Shown piece after piece: positions 1 through 7,332 of a DNA stretch of 17,978 bases. Each line of letters opens with the position of its first letter. The stretch's first letter is position 1. Position numbers and translations under genes: made by a program. Below the pieces are notes generated by a model. That model did not search any database. It was not told where the DNA came from and saw only the letters and a list, made by a program, of their open reading frames with translations. Source of the DNA: CAMTWZ01 sp964412365. GTDB taxonomy: Bacteria; Bacteroidota; Rhodothermia; Balneolales; HLUCCA01. The stretch spans positions 1 through 17,978 of the forward strand of contig CAYPOI010000052.1 in NCBI GenBank assembly GCA_964412365.1, written 5' to 3'.

Positions 1-1
1 T

Positions 2-1864
2 TGGAAAAACCATCGCATCAACATCATCGACACTCCTGGCCACGTGGATTTCACCGTGGAAGTGGAACGCTCGTTGCGTGTTCTTGATGGTGCCGTAGCC
101 GTGTTCTGCGCCGTTGGTGCTGTTCAGCCTCAATCTGAGACCGTATGGCGTCAAGCGAACAAGTACAAAGTTCCCCGTTTGGCGTTCATCAACAAAATGG
201 ACCGTACCGGAGCCGATTTCTACAACGTGGTTGAGAAAATGCGCTCCAAACTGGGTTCCAAAGCCGTTCCGCTTCAAATCCCGATCGGACAAGAAGAGCA
301 ATTCAAAGGTGTGGTCGATCTTCTGACGATGAAAGGCATCATCTGGCACGAAGAATCCCAAGGCCAGACCTACGACGAAGTCGAAATCCCAGCTGACTTG
401 AAAGAGAAAGCCCTCGAGTTCCGCAAGTATATGATTGAAGCGGTAGCCGATGTGGATGAGTCGTTGATGGAAAAATACCTGATGGACGAAGAGATCACGG
501 TTGAAGAGTTGGAAGCGGCCATCCGCTTGGCTACTCTGGGCTTGCTGATCAACCCGGTTATCTGCGGTACCGCATTCAAGAACAAAGGTGTTCAAACCTT
601 GCTTGATTCGGTTGTCAAATACCTTCCGTCACCAAACGACATCGAGCCTGTGACCGGAACCGATCCGGATGACTTCGATATCAAATTGACACGTAAGCCT
701 GAATTCACCGAGCCATTCTCGGCATTGGCCTTCAAAATCGCAACCGATCCTTATGTTGGCAAGCTGACATTCATTCGTGTGTATTCGGGTCAGCTCGACG
801 CCGGTTCTTATGTTGTGAATACCAGCACGGGCAAGAAAGAACGTATTGGCCGTCTGCTCCAGATGCATGCCAACCACAAAGAAGACATCAAGATCGTACG
901 TGCCGGCGACATCGCCGCTGCGGTTGGTATCAAAGAAGTCAAAACGGGCGACACGCTTTCTAGCGAAGACAAACAAATTCTCCTCGAGAAAATGATCTTC
1001 CCTGAGCCGGTCATCAAATTGGCGGTTGAGCCGAAAACCAAAGCCGACAACGACAAGTTGACGACTGGTTTGGTCAAACTCGCCGAAGAAGATCCGACGT
1101 TCAAAGTATCTGTGGATGATGAAACCGGTCAGACCACCATCGCCGGAATGGGTGAACTTCACCTTGAGATCATCGTCGACCGCCTCAAACGCGAATTCAA
1201 AGTCGAAGCCAACGTGGGCAAACCACAGGTTTCGTACCGTGAGACCATCACTCGCAACGTTACCCACCGTGAAGTTTATAAGAAACAAACGGGTGGTCGC
1301 GGTAAATTTGCCGATATCCAATTTGAAATCATGCCGCTTGAAGGCAATACTGGTTTCGAATTCGTGAACGAAGTGTCGGGTGGTAACATCCCTCGCGAGT
1401 TCATCTCACCGGTTGAGAAAGGCTTCAAAGGCGGTCTCACAGGTGGTATTCAAGCGGGTTACCCGGTTGAAGGGTTGAAGGTTCGCTTGTTCGACGGTTC
1501 CTACCACGATGTCGACTCCGATGCCTTGAGCTTCGAATTATGTGCCCGCATGGGTCTGCGTGAAGCAGCCCGTAAAGCCGCTCCGATTCTTCTCGAGCCG
1601 ATCATGGCTGTTGAAGTGATCACGCCTGAAGACTACATGGGCGACATCATCGGCGATTTGAACAGCCGCCGTGGAATGATCCTCGGTATGGAAAACAAAA
1701 TCGACGGTTCGGTGATCAATGCCGAAGTGCCTCTGGCCGAAATGTTCGGCTATTCCACGCAGCTGCGCTCTATGTCGCAAGGCCGCGCGGTATACAGCAT
1801 GGAATTCAAGCGCTTCGCGCCTGTACCGGATTCCATCGCTAAAGCAATTATTGAAGACAAATAA
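2..1864 (+). CDS. fusA: Elongation factor G, 5'-truncated by window edge
   Basis: EF-G is the GTPase that moves tRNAs and mRNA through the ribosome after peptide-bond formation and helps split ribosomes for recycling. The reading frame is open from base 2 and gives 620 residues; the family is about 700, so roughly the first 80 residues, including the P-loop, lie outside the window. The fragment opens just before the G3 motif DTPGH (fragment residues 10-14), followed by G4 NKMD (64-67) and a G5-like CGTAFKNKG. Domain II, the domain III stretch GMGELHLEIIVDRLKREF, the domain IV tip YHDVDSD and a complete C-terminus are present. The usual CAVGGVQPQ reads CAVGAVQPQ here (Ala codon at 119-121), a small substitution. 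It lies 24 bases before tuf, as in str operons. The GTG at 44 inside the frame is not a true start. Confidence 0.98.
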   Translation, partial: WKNHRINIIDTPGHVDFTVEVERSLRVLDGAVAVFCAVGAVQPQSETVWRQANKYKVPRLAFINKMDRTGADFYNVVEKMRSKLGSKAVPLQIPIGQEEQFKGVVDLLTMKGIIWHEESQGQTYDEVEIPADLKEKALEFRKYMIEAVADVDESLMEKYLMDEEITVEELEAAIRLATLGLLINPVICGTAFKNKGVQTLLDSVVKYLPSPNDIEPVTGTDPDDFDIKLTRKPEFTEPFSALAFKIATDPYVGKLTFIRVYSGQLDAGSYVVNTSTGKKERIGRLLQMHANHKEDIKIVRAGDIAAAVGIKEVKTGDTLSSEDKQILLEKMIFPEPVIKLAVEPKTKADNDKLTTGLVKLAEEDPTFKVSVDDETGQTTIAGMGELHLEIIVDRLKREFKVEANVGKPQVSYRETITRNVTHREVYKKQTGGRGKFADIQFEIMPLEGNTGFEFVNEVSGGNIPREFISPVEKGFKGGLTGGIQAGYPVEGLKVRLFDGSYHDVDSDALSFELCARMGLREAARKAAPILLEPIMAVEVITPEDYMGDIIGDLNSRRGMILGMENKIDGSVINAEVPLAEMFGYSTQLRSMSQGRAVYSMEFKRFAPVPDSIAKAIIEDK

Positions 1865-1888
1865 CTCACTATCTGAAACGACCTGACC

Positions 1889-3076
1889 ATGGCAAAAGAA
1901 TCATTTGTACGCTCGAAGCCTCACGTGAACATCGGAACGATCGGACACGTTGACCACGGCAAAACCACACTCACCGCGGCGATCACGAAAGTGTTGGCTT
2001 CTAAATTCGGCGGCGCCTTCAAAGCGTTCGACGAGATCGACAACGCCCCTGAAGAGCGCGAGCGCGGGATCACGATCGCCACGTCGCACGTGGAATACGA
2101 GACCGCCAACCGCCACTACGCGCACGTCGACTGCCCAGGCCACGCCGATTACGTAAAAAACATGGTGACCGGAGCTGCCCAGATGGACGGCGCGATCATC
2201 GTTGTGGCTGCCACCGACGGCCCGATGCCGCAGACCCGCGAGCACATCCTTCTGGCCCGCCAGGTAGGTGTGCCTCACTTGGTCGTGTTCATGAACAAAG
2301 TGGATTTGGTCGACGACGAAGAGCTTCTCGAGCTGGTTGAGCTGGAAGTTCGCGAGTTGCTGAGCAAATACGAATTCCCTGGCGACGATATCCCGGTCAT
2401 CCGCGGATCCGCTCTCGGCGCGCTCAACGGTGAGCCGCAATGGGAAGCCAAAGTGGTCGATCTGATGCAAGCGGTGGACGACACCATCCCGACCCCGGCA
2501 CGCGCCGTGGACAAGCCCTTCCTGATGCCGGTCGAGGACGTGTTCTCGATCACCGGACGTGGAACGGTTGCCACCGGACGTATCGAGCGCGGGATCATCA
2601 AGATCAACGAGGAAGTCGAGATCGTGGGTATCCGCGAAGACAAACTCAAGAGCGTTGTGACGGGCATCGAGATGTTCCGCAAGCTGTTGGGCGAAGGCCA
2701 GGCGGGCGACAACGCGGGGCTTCTGCTTCGTGGTGTGGACAAGAACGACATCATGCGCGGCATGGTCATCTGCAAACCCAATTCGATCACCCCGCACAAG
2801 AATTTCGCATGCGAAGTGTACATCCTCAGCAAAGATGAGGGTGGACGCCACACGCCGTTCTTCAACGGCTACCGTCCGCAGTTCTATTTCCGCACGACCG
2901 ATGTGACGGGCATCTGCACGTTGCCGGCCGGAGTGGAGATGGTTATGCCGGGCGACAACATCCGCTTCGACGTGGAACTGATCAACTCGATCGCCATGGA
3001 AGAAGGGTTGCGTTTCGCCATCCGTGAAGGTGGCCGTACCGTAGGCGCAGGCGTCGTTTCCAAAATCACGAAGTAA
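1889..3076 (+). CDS. tuf: Elongation factor Tu
   Basis: EF-Tu carries aminoacyl-tRNA to the ribosomal A site as a GTP complex in the cytoplasm. The 395-residue length is normal. The GTPase domain shows G1 GHVDHGKT (19-26), switch I ending RGITI (59-63), G3 DCPGH (81-85, with the catalytic His85), G4 NKVD (136-139) and G5 SAL (174-176). Domain II (from about 210) contains GRGTVATGRIERG, and domain III ends GAGVVSKITK. The ATG at 1889 gives the canonical MAKE start; no Shine-Dalgarno is visible upstream. Codon choice differs from the neighbours, with more C- and G-ending codons (about half of Glu codons are GAG, and GAC/ATC/GCC dominate), which fits very high expression. Its place between fusA and rpsJ links the str and S10 blocks. 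Confidence 0.99.
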   Translation: MAKESFVRSKPHVNIGTIGHVDHGKTTLTAAITKVLASKFGGAFKAFDEIDNAPEERERGITIATSHVEYETANRHYAHVDCPGHADYVKNMVTGAAQMDGAIIVVAATDGPMPQTREHILLARQVGVPHLVVFMNKVDLVDDEELLELVELEVRELLSKYEFPGDDIPVIRGSALGALNGEPQWEAKVVDLMQAVDDTIPTPARAVDKPFLMPVEDVFSITGRGTVATGRIERGIIKINEEVEIVGIREDKLKSVVTGIEMFRKLLGEGQAGDNAGLLLRGVDKNDIMRGMVICKPNSITPHKNFACEVYILSKDEGGRHTPFFNGYRPQFYFRTTDVTGICTLPAGVEMVMPGDNIRFDVELINSIAMEEGLRFAIREGGRTVGAGVVSKITK

Positions 3077-3089
3077 ACCGTACAGAGCC

Positions 3090-3401
3090 GTGGCTACACA
3101 GCAAAAAATTCGAATCAAGCTGAAGTCGTACGATCATAACCTGATCGACAAATCAGCTGAAAAAATCATCAAAACCGTCAAGTCGACCGGTGCTGTCGTT
3201 TCGGGTCCAATCCCGCTTCCGACAGACAAGACGATCTTCACGGTAAACCGCTCGGTACACGTCGACAAAAAATCGCGCGAGCAGTTTGAGGTCCGTTCTC
3301 ACAAACGCCTCATCGACATTCTGTCGACCGGTTCACAAACCGTCGACGCTCTCATGAAGCTGGAATTACCTTCCGGCGTTGACGTTGAAATCAAAGTCTA
3401 G
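3090..3401 (+). CDS. rpsJ: 30S ribosomal protein uS10
   Basis: uS10 sits in the head of the small subunit and, in other bacteria, also joins NusB in transcription antitermination. The 103-residue product has the family pattern: QKIRIKLKSYDHNLID near the start, GPIPLPTDK around residues 40-50, then SVHVDKKSREQFEVRSHKRL and the C-terminal LPSGVDVEIKV. The start is GTG at 3090, which gives MATQQKIRIKL; no ATG fits the family N-terminus and no Shine-Dalgarno is visible before it. It begins 13 bases after tuf and is the only gene here that ends in TAG. In E. coli the S10 operon opens with a long leader bound by uL4; there is no room for one here. Confidence 0.98.
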   Translation: MATQQKIRIKLKSYDHNLIDKSAEKIIKTVKSTGAVVSGPIPLPTDKTIFTVNRSVHVDKKSREQFEVRSHKRLIDILSTGSQTVDALMKLELPSGVDVEIKV

Positions 3402-3408
3402 AACAGAT

Positions 3409-4035
3409 ATGAGCGGCTTAATTGGAAAAAAAGTAGGCATGACCAGCGTGTTCGACGCATCGGGAAACCACGTACCGGTAACGGTGATCGAGGTAGATCC
3501 GAACGTTGTGACGCAAGTGAAAACGGCCGAATCAGATGGATACAGCGCAGTGCAGCTTTCCGCTTTTGAAAAGCGCGAGAAAAGCACAACCAAAGCGTTG
3601 AAAGGACATTTTGCGAAAGCGAATACCTCACCGAAGAAATTCGTTTCCGAGTTCCGTGATTACGGAAAAGACGGAATCAAGTTAGGTGATGTGCTCACCG
3701 TTGCTGACATCTTCTCCGAAGGTGACAGTGTGAACGTGGTAGGCACATCCATCGGTAAGGGATTTCAGGGTGTTGTAAAACGCCATGGTTTCGCAGGTGT
3801 TGGTGGCCGTACCCACGGTCAACATAACCGTGCGCGCCACCCAGGCTCTATCGGTCAAGCTTCCGATCCATCCCGCGTATTCAAGGGAATCAAGATGGGT
3901 GGACGCATGGGCTTCGACCGTGTCAAAAAGAAAAACGCCGAGATCATCAAGATCATCGCGGAATCCAACCTCATTCTCGTGGAAGGACCGATTCCTGGTC
4001 CAGCGGGTCGCATGGTTGAAATTCATAACCGTTGA
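3409..4035 (+). CDS. rplC: 50S ribosomal protein uL3
   Basis: uL3 is an early-assembly large-subunit protein whose long loop reaches toward the peptidyl transferase centre. The 208-residue product begins MSGLIGKKVGMTSVFD, the typical uL3 N-terminus. It carries GTSIGKGFQGVVKRHGF (112-128), the extended loop RTHGQHNRARHPGSIGQ (134-150) and KGIKMGGRMG (159-168). Gln150 in GSIGQ appears to match the glutamine methylated by PrmB in E. coli. I chose the ATG at 3409 over the longer in-frame reading from 3379, because the extra ten residues are not family sequence and would overlap rpsJ. The gap to rpsJ is 7 bases with no Shine-Dalgarno, so translational coupling is likely. Confidence 0.97.
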   Translation: MSGLIGKKVGMTSVFDASGNHVPVTVIEVDPNVVTQVKTAESDGYSAVQLSAFEKREKSTTKALKGHFAKANTSPKKFVSEFRDYGKDGIKLGDVLTVADIFSEGDSVNVVGTSIGKGFQGVVKRHGFAGVGGRTHGQHNRARHPGSIGQASDPSRVFKGIKMGGRMGFDRVKKKNAEIIKIIAESNLILVEGPIPGPAGRMVEIHNR

Positions 4036-4055
4036 TCAGAGACTCCAAAGACTTT

Positions 4056-4703
4056 ATGAAACTCAAGGTATTCAAACAAGACGGAACCCAATCTTCAAGC
4101 TCAGTAGAGCTGAATGATGCGATCTTCGGTATCGAACCGAACGATCAGCTCATTTATGAAGATGTGCGTTCGTACCTGGCTAATCAACGCCAGGGCACTG
4201 CCAAAGTGAAAGGTCGCAGCGAAGTTCGCGGCGGCGGTAAGAAAGCGTTCAAGCAGAAAGGCACCGGTGGCGCCCGCCGCGGTTCCCTCCGTTCGCCGCT
4301 TCTGAAAGGCGGTGGTACGATTTTCGGACCAGAACCACGTGATTATGTGGTTCGTTTGACCAAGAAAATGCGTCAATTGGCTCGCAAATCTGCACTCACC
4401 TACAAAGCGAAAGAAAGTGCGATTGTGGTAGTTGAAGATTTCACATTCGACGCACCAAAAACAAAATCTCTCAATGCCGTTGTGTCAGCTCTGAGCTTGA
4501 CCGATCGCAAAGTGTTGTTGCTCACTGCCGGTACCGACAAGAACCTGTATCTGTCTGGTCGCAACGAGAAAAAGATCACGGTTTTGGAAGCTGGCAAACC
4601 ATCCACCTATGAAATTCTCCACGCCGACGTGTTGGTGATTCAGAAAAGCGCAATTGCAGTTCTGGAAGCCACATTGTTCGCCAAAGAGGAGGTAGCCGCA
4701 TGA
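4056..4703 (+). CDS. rplD: 50S ribosomal protein uL4
   Basis: uL4 binds 23S rRNA domain I and lines the narrow part of the peptide exit tunnel with uL22. The 215-residue product has a globular fold interrupted by the long basic loop at about residues 45-88, containing GRSEVRGGGKKAFKQKGTGG and a following RRGSLRSPLLKGGG; this loop reaches the tunnel in known structures. The start is ATG at 4056 (MKLKVFKQDG); an in-frame TTG at 4032 would overlap rplC and adds non-family residues. The 3' end overlaps rplW by four bases (ATGA), and its last codons form a strong Shine-Dalgarno for rplW. In gammaproteobacteria uL4 represses its own operon through a leader RNA; no such leader is present here. Confidence 0.97.
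   Translation: MKLKVFKQDGTQSSSSVELNDAIFGIEPNDQLIYEDVRSYLANQRQGTAKVKGRSEVRGGGKKAFKQKGTGGARRGSLRSPLLKGGGTIFGPEPRDYVVRLTKKMRQLARKSALTYKAKESAIVVVEDFTFDAPKTKSLNAVVSALSLTDRKVLLLTAGTDKNLYLSGRNEKKITVLEAGKPSTYEILHADVLVIQKSAIAVLEATLFAKEEVAA
4687..4693 (+). promoter_or_regulatory. Strong Shine-Dalgarno for rplW
   Basis: The sequence AGGAGGT lies six bases before the rplW ATG and inside the last codons of rplD (Glu-Glu-Val). It is a near-perfect anti-16S match in a cluster where most genes have none. It sits at an ATGA stop-start overlap, so it probably supports reinitiation by ribosomes finishing rplD. Part of the match could come simply from Glu-Glu-Val codons. Confidence 0.7.
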
Positions 4704-4993
4704 GTACCATCATTCGCCCTCTGGTAACAGAGAAAATGACCAAGTTGTCGGAGAAGCGCCCACAGTTCGCTTTCGAAGTGGCGATTGACGCAACCAAAGG
4801 TCAGATTCGTGCAGCGGTTCAGACGATGTATCCGGAAGTGACCATCACGGCCGTGAACACGCTGATCACCACAACCAAGCCGAAAGGCAGATTCTCCAAG
4901 GGCGGCTACATCAACGGCCGTACCAAGAAACGTAAAAAAGCGATTGTGACCCTTTCCGAAGGCCAGTCAATCGATTTCTTCAGCGAAATTTAA
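4700..4993 (+). CDS. rplW: 50S ribosomal protein uL23
   Basis: uL23 lies at the peptide tunnel exit and is the docking site for trigger factor and the signal recognition particle. The 97-residue product starts MSTIIRPLVTEKMTKLSEK, and the family signature follows: FEVAIDATKGQIRAAVQ (about 24-40), a VNTLI segment, then a basic loop with KPKGR and GRTKKRKKAIVTL near the end. The start codon overlaps the rplD stop by four bases. A strong AGGAGGT lies six bases upstream, so rplD and rplW are probably translationally coupled. Length and order in the S10 block are normal. Confidence 0.97.
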   Translation: MSTIIRPLVTEKMTKLSEKRPQFAFEVAIDATKGQIRAAVQTMYPEVTITAVNTLITTTKPKGRFSKGGYINGRTKKRKKAIVTLSEGQSIDFFSEI

Positions 4994-5006
4994 CGAGTAA
5001 CCGATC

Positions 5007-5834
5007 ATGGCAATTCGCAAACTAAAGCCGACGACTCCTGGTACGCGCCATCGCATCGCACCAGTATTCGACGACATCACCACAGACAAACCGGAACGTT
5101 CCCTTCTGGCTCCAGTGACGAGCAAAGGTGGACGGAACAACCGTGGTCGCATGACGGTACGTCACCAAGGTGGCGGACACAAGCGTCGCTACCGTATCAT
5201 CGATTTCAAACGCAACAAACCAGGTGTGCCTGCATCGGTTCAAACCATCGAGTATGATCCGAACCGTACCGCGCGTATCGCCTTGTTGGCCTATGCGGAT
5301 GGTGAAAAACGCTACATCCTTGCTCCAGACGGATTGAAAGTCGGAGATAAGGTTGTCAGTGGACCAACCGCAGCACCAGAAAGTGGCAACAGTCTGCCGA
5401 TGATGAACATGCCTTTGGGTACGTTGATCCACAACATCGAAATGACTCCTGGAAAAGGTGGTCAAATCGTTCGCAGTGCCGGTGTCAGTGCCCAGTTGGT
5501 TGCAAAAACCGAACGCTATGTGACGGTCAAGCTTCCAAGCGGTGAAATGCGCATGTTCTTAGGCGTATGCCAAGCAACTGTGGGTACGCTGTCGAATCCG
5601 GATCACATGAACGTGACCCTCGGTAAAGCAGGTCGTAGCCGTTGGAAAGGTATTCGCCCGACCACTCGTGGTGTGGCGATGAACCCGGTCGATCACCCAA
5701 TGGGTGGTGGTGAAGGGAAAGCGTCTGGTGGACACCCTCGTTCACCTTGGGGTCTTTATTCCAAAGGTCAGAAGACCCGCAACCGGAAGAAGGCGTCCAA
5801 TAAATTCATCATCCGTCGTAGAAACGATAAATAA
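5007..5834 (+). CDS. rplB: 50S ribosomal protein uL2
   Basis: uL2 is a highly conserved large-subunit protein needed for subunit joining and for activity of the peptidyl transferase centre. The 275-residue length is standard. The N-terminal OB-fold half contains GGRNNRGRMTVRHQGGGHKRRYR starting at residue 41 (written here only as a landmark: RHQGGGHKRRYR at 52-63) and IEYDPNRTARIALL (81-94). The SH3-like C-terminal half carries GVAMNPVDHPMGGGEGK (222-238); His230 matches the conserved histidine near the active site. The C-terminal tail is basic, ending KFIIRRRNDK. It starts 13 bases after rplW with no clear Shine-Dalgarno, and rpsS follows after 8 bases. Confidence 0.98.
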   Translation: MAIRKLKPTTPGTRHRIAPVFDDITTDKPERSLLAPVTSKGGRNNRGRMTVRHQGGGHKRRYRIIDFKRNKPGVPASVQTIEYDPNRTARIALLAYADGEKRYILAPDGLKVGDKVVSGPTAAPESGNSLPMMNMPLGTLIHNIEMTPGKGGQIVRSAGVSAQLVAKTERYVTVKLPSGEMRMFLGVCQATVGTLSNPDHMNVTLGKAGRSRWKGIRPTTRGVAMNPVDHPMGGGEGKASGGHPRSPWGLYSKGQKTRNRKKASNKFIIRRRNDK

Positions 5835-5842
5835 GAGCCTGT

Positions 5843-6127
5843 ATGCCAAGATCTTTAAAAAAAGGCCCATTCATTCACTACAAGCTGCAAAGCAAAGTGG
5901 ATGCGATGAACCAAGTCGCACAAAAGAAAGTGATCAAAACCTGGTCGCGTGCGTCGATGATTTCTCCAGACTTCGTCGGCCTCACGTTCGCCGTCCACAA
6001 TGGCAAGCAATTCATCCCTGTGTATGTCACAGAGAACATGGTTGGGCACAAGCTTGGTGAATTTTCACCTACCCGCACATTCCGTGGCCACCCACTTAAA
6101 AAAGCTGAGAAAGGAGGCAAACGCTAA
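5843..6127 (+). CDS. rpsS: 30S ribosomal protein uS19
   Basis: uS19 binds in the head of the small subunit next to uS13, near the A-site tRNA and the bridges to the large subunit. The 94-residue product starts MPRSLKKGPFIHYKL and carries the family core IKTWSRASMISPDFVGLTF (about residues 32-50), then HNGKQFIPVYVTENMVGHKLGEF and the C-terminal TRTFRGHPLKK. The final basic codons Lys-Gly-Gly-Lys-Arg also form the strong Shine-Dalgarno of rplV. The stop overlaps the next start by one base (TAATG). Order between rplB and rplV is the standard one. Confidence 0.98.
   Translation: MPRSLKKGPFIHYKLQSKVDAMNQVAQKKVIKTWSRASMISPDFVGLTFAVHNGKQFIPVYVTENMVGHKLGEFSPTRTFRGHPLKKAEKGGKR
6111..6117 (+). promoter_or_regulatory. 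Strong Shine-Dalgarno for rplV
   Basis: AAGGAGG lies nine bases before the rplV ATG, inside the final rpsS codons. It is one of only two full-strength sites in the window, and like the rplW site it serves a gene whose start overlaps the preceding stop. Confidence 0.7.
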
Positions 6128-6507
6128 TGGCAGTTGAAGCAAGAGCCGTGCAGCGCCATCTGCGTCGTTCTACACGCAAACTCCGCTTGGTAGCGGATGC
6201 GGTTCGTGGAATGAATGTTCAGAAAGCACTCAACCAATTGGAGTTCACGAAAAACGCCGGTGCGGAAGATGTGGCGAAAGTCATCAAATCCGCAGCAGCG
6301 AACGTTCGCGACAAGTTTCAAGATGATGCGGCCGAAAACAAAGACCTCTTCATCAAGACCATTTTTGTAGACGAGGGTGTTACGCTCAAGCGTATCCAAC
6401 CTGCCCCACAAGGCCGCGCCCATCCGATTCGCAAACGCGCATCGCATATCACGGTGATCGTGGCACGTCAGGAGTCTACTGAAACCACTAAATCAGAAAA
6501 GGAATAA
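6127..6507 (+). CDS. rplV: 50S ribosomal protein uL22
   Basis: uL22 contacts all domains of 23S rRNA, and its long hairpin forms part of the exit-tunnel constriction together with uL4. The 126-residue product begins MAVEARAVQRHLRRSTRKLRLVADAVRGM in outline, with the helix region AENKDLFIKTIFVDEGVTLKR in the middle (about 75-95), then the hairpin-return signature PAPQGRAHPIRKRASHITV (about 98-116). A short polar tail rich in Thr, Lys and Glu follows. The ATG overlaps the rpsS stop by one base, and a strong Shine-Dalgarno sits within rpsS. The gap to rpsC is only 3 bases. Confidence 0.97.
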   Translation: MAVEARAVQRHLRRSTRKLRLVADAVRGMNVQKALNQLEFTKNAGAEDVAKVIKSAAANVRDKFQDDAAENKDLFIKTIFVDEGVTLKRIQPAPQGRAHPIRKRASHITVIVARQESTETTKSEKE

Positions 6508-6510
6508 GTT

Positions 6511-7305
6511 TTGGGACAGAAAACGAATCCGACAGGTTTACGCCTGGGTATTATCCGCGGATGGGATTCCAACTGGTATTCCGAGGACCTCGCTCCGGCG
6601 AACGTGTTGGAAGACCATAAACTTCGCAAGTATCTGGGCAAACGTCTTAAAAACGGTGGCCTCTCGCGAGTGATCATCGAGCGTACTCCGAAACGCGTTC
6701 TCATCACGCTTCTCACATCCCGTCCGGGTGTCATCATCGGTAAAGGTGGTGAGGAAGTGGAGAAGTTGCGCGAAGAGCTCAAGAAAGTCACGCAAAAAGA
6801 AGTTCAGATCAATATCAGTGAAATCAAACGTCCGGAAGTCGATTCCAGCCTCGTTGCGCAGAACATCGCGCAGCAGTTGGAAGCGCGTATTTCCTTCCGT
6901 CGTGCGATGAAGATGGCGATCGCTTCGGCCATGAGAATGGGCGCGAAAGGCATTAAAGTGAAGGTAGGCGGACGTCTCGGTGGTGCGGAGATCGCACGGA
7001 ACGAGCAGTACAAAGAAGGCCGCGTACCTCTTCATACCCTTCGTGCCGAAATCGATTATTCGAAAGCAACCGCTCACACCATCTATGGTACGATCGGCGT
7101 CTGCGTTTGGATTTTCAAAGGCGAAATCATCGGTGAAGTCGATCTGACACCAGCAGCGATCACATCTCGTGCCGACAAAGCAGGACCTCAGCAACCTCAA
7201 GGTCGTGGCGGTGAACGCCGTGGACGTGGCGGTGAGCGTGGTGGCGAACGCGGCGGAGAACGTGGTGGTGAACGTGGTGGCGATCGTCGTCGTCGCAGAG
7301 CTTAA
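6511..7305 (+). CDS. rpsC: 30S ribosomal protein uS3 with RGG-repeat tail
   Basis: uS3 lines the mRNA entry channel in the small-subunit head and contributes to its helicase activity. The 264-residue product begins MGQKTNPTGLRLGIIRGWDS, an FCB-like start, from a TTG codon with AAGGA seven bases upstream. A KH domain contains VIIGKGGEE (74-82), and the C-terminal uS3 domain holds GIKVKVGGRLGGAEIAR (147-163) and GVCVWIFKGE (196-205). From residue 231 onward the tail is RG-rich: RGGE occurs at 232, 239, 243, 247 and 251, then RGGD at 255, ending in an arginine run. Bacterial uS3 without such a tail is about 210-235 residues. The tail may add RNA affinity; that is inference. Confidence 0.97.
   Translation: MGQKTNPTGLRLGIIRGWDSNWYSEDLAPANVLEDHKLRKYLGKRLKNGGLSRVIIERTPKRVLITLLTSRPGVIIGKGGEEVEKLREELKKVTQKEVQINISEIKRPEVDSSLVAQNIAQQLEARISFRRAMKMAIASAMRMGAKGIKVKVGGRLGGAEIARNEQYKEGRVPLHTLRAEIDYSKATAHTIYGTIGVCVWIFKGEIIGEVDLTPAAITSRADKAGPQQPQGRGGERRGRGGERGGERGGERGGERGGDRRRRRA
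7237..7284 (+). repeat. Four 12-bp tandem units encoding RGGE/D in rpsC
   Basis: Four consecutive 12-base units (7237, 7249, 7261 and 7273) each encode Arg-Gly-Gly-Glu, the last one Asp. They differ mainly at third codon positions (for example CGTGGTGGCGAA against CGCGGCGGAGAA). The synonymous drift suggests that the protein repeat is kept by selection and is not a fresh slippage product. Imperfect extra units lie just upstream at 7204 and 7225. Confidence 0.85.
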
Positions 7306-7332
7306 CAGACTATCGATAACTGAGGCAGATTC

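Noticed and set aside
629..1321. A 230-codon minus-strand frame opposite fusA
   Set aside because: It is an antisense shadow of a clear EF-G coding region; no start context or family pattern supports it.
1901..3118. A 405-codon open frame on the minus strand opposite tuf
   Set aside because: It mirrors the strong codon bias of tuf. The translation is low in family-like motifs and rich in Asp, His, Val and Arg as expected for an antisense shadow, and it covers an unmistakable EF-Tu gene.
3379..3408. A longer start for rplC
   Set aside because: The ten extra residues overlap the end of rpsJ and precede the canonical MSGLIGKKVGMT start.
4032..4055. A TTG start giving an eight-residue longer uL4
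   Set aside because: The extra residues overlap the rplC stop, while the ATG at 4056 gives a typical uL4 N-terminus.
7201..7302. A CRISPR-like or mobile repeat array
   Set aside because: The 12-base repeats are in frame within rpsC, have no spacers and encode RGGE; they are a protein repeat.
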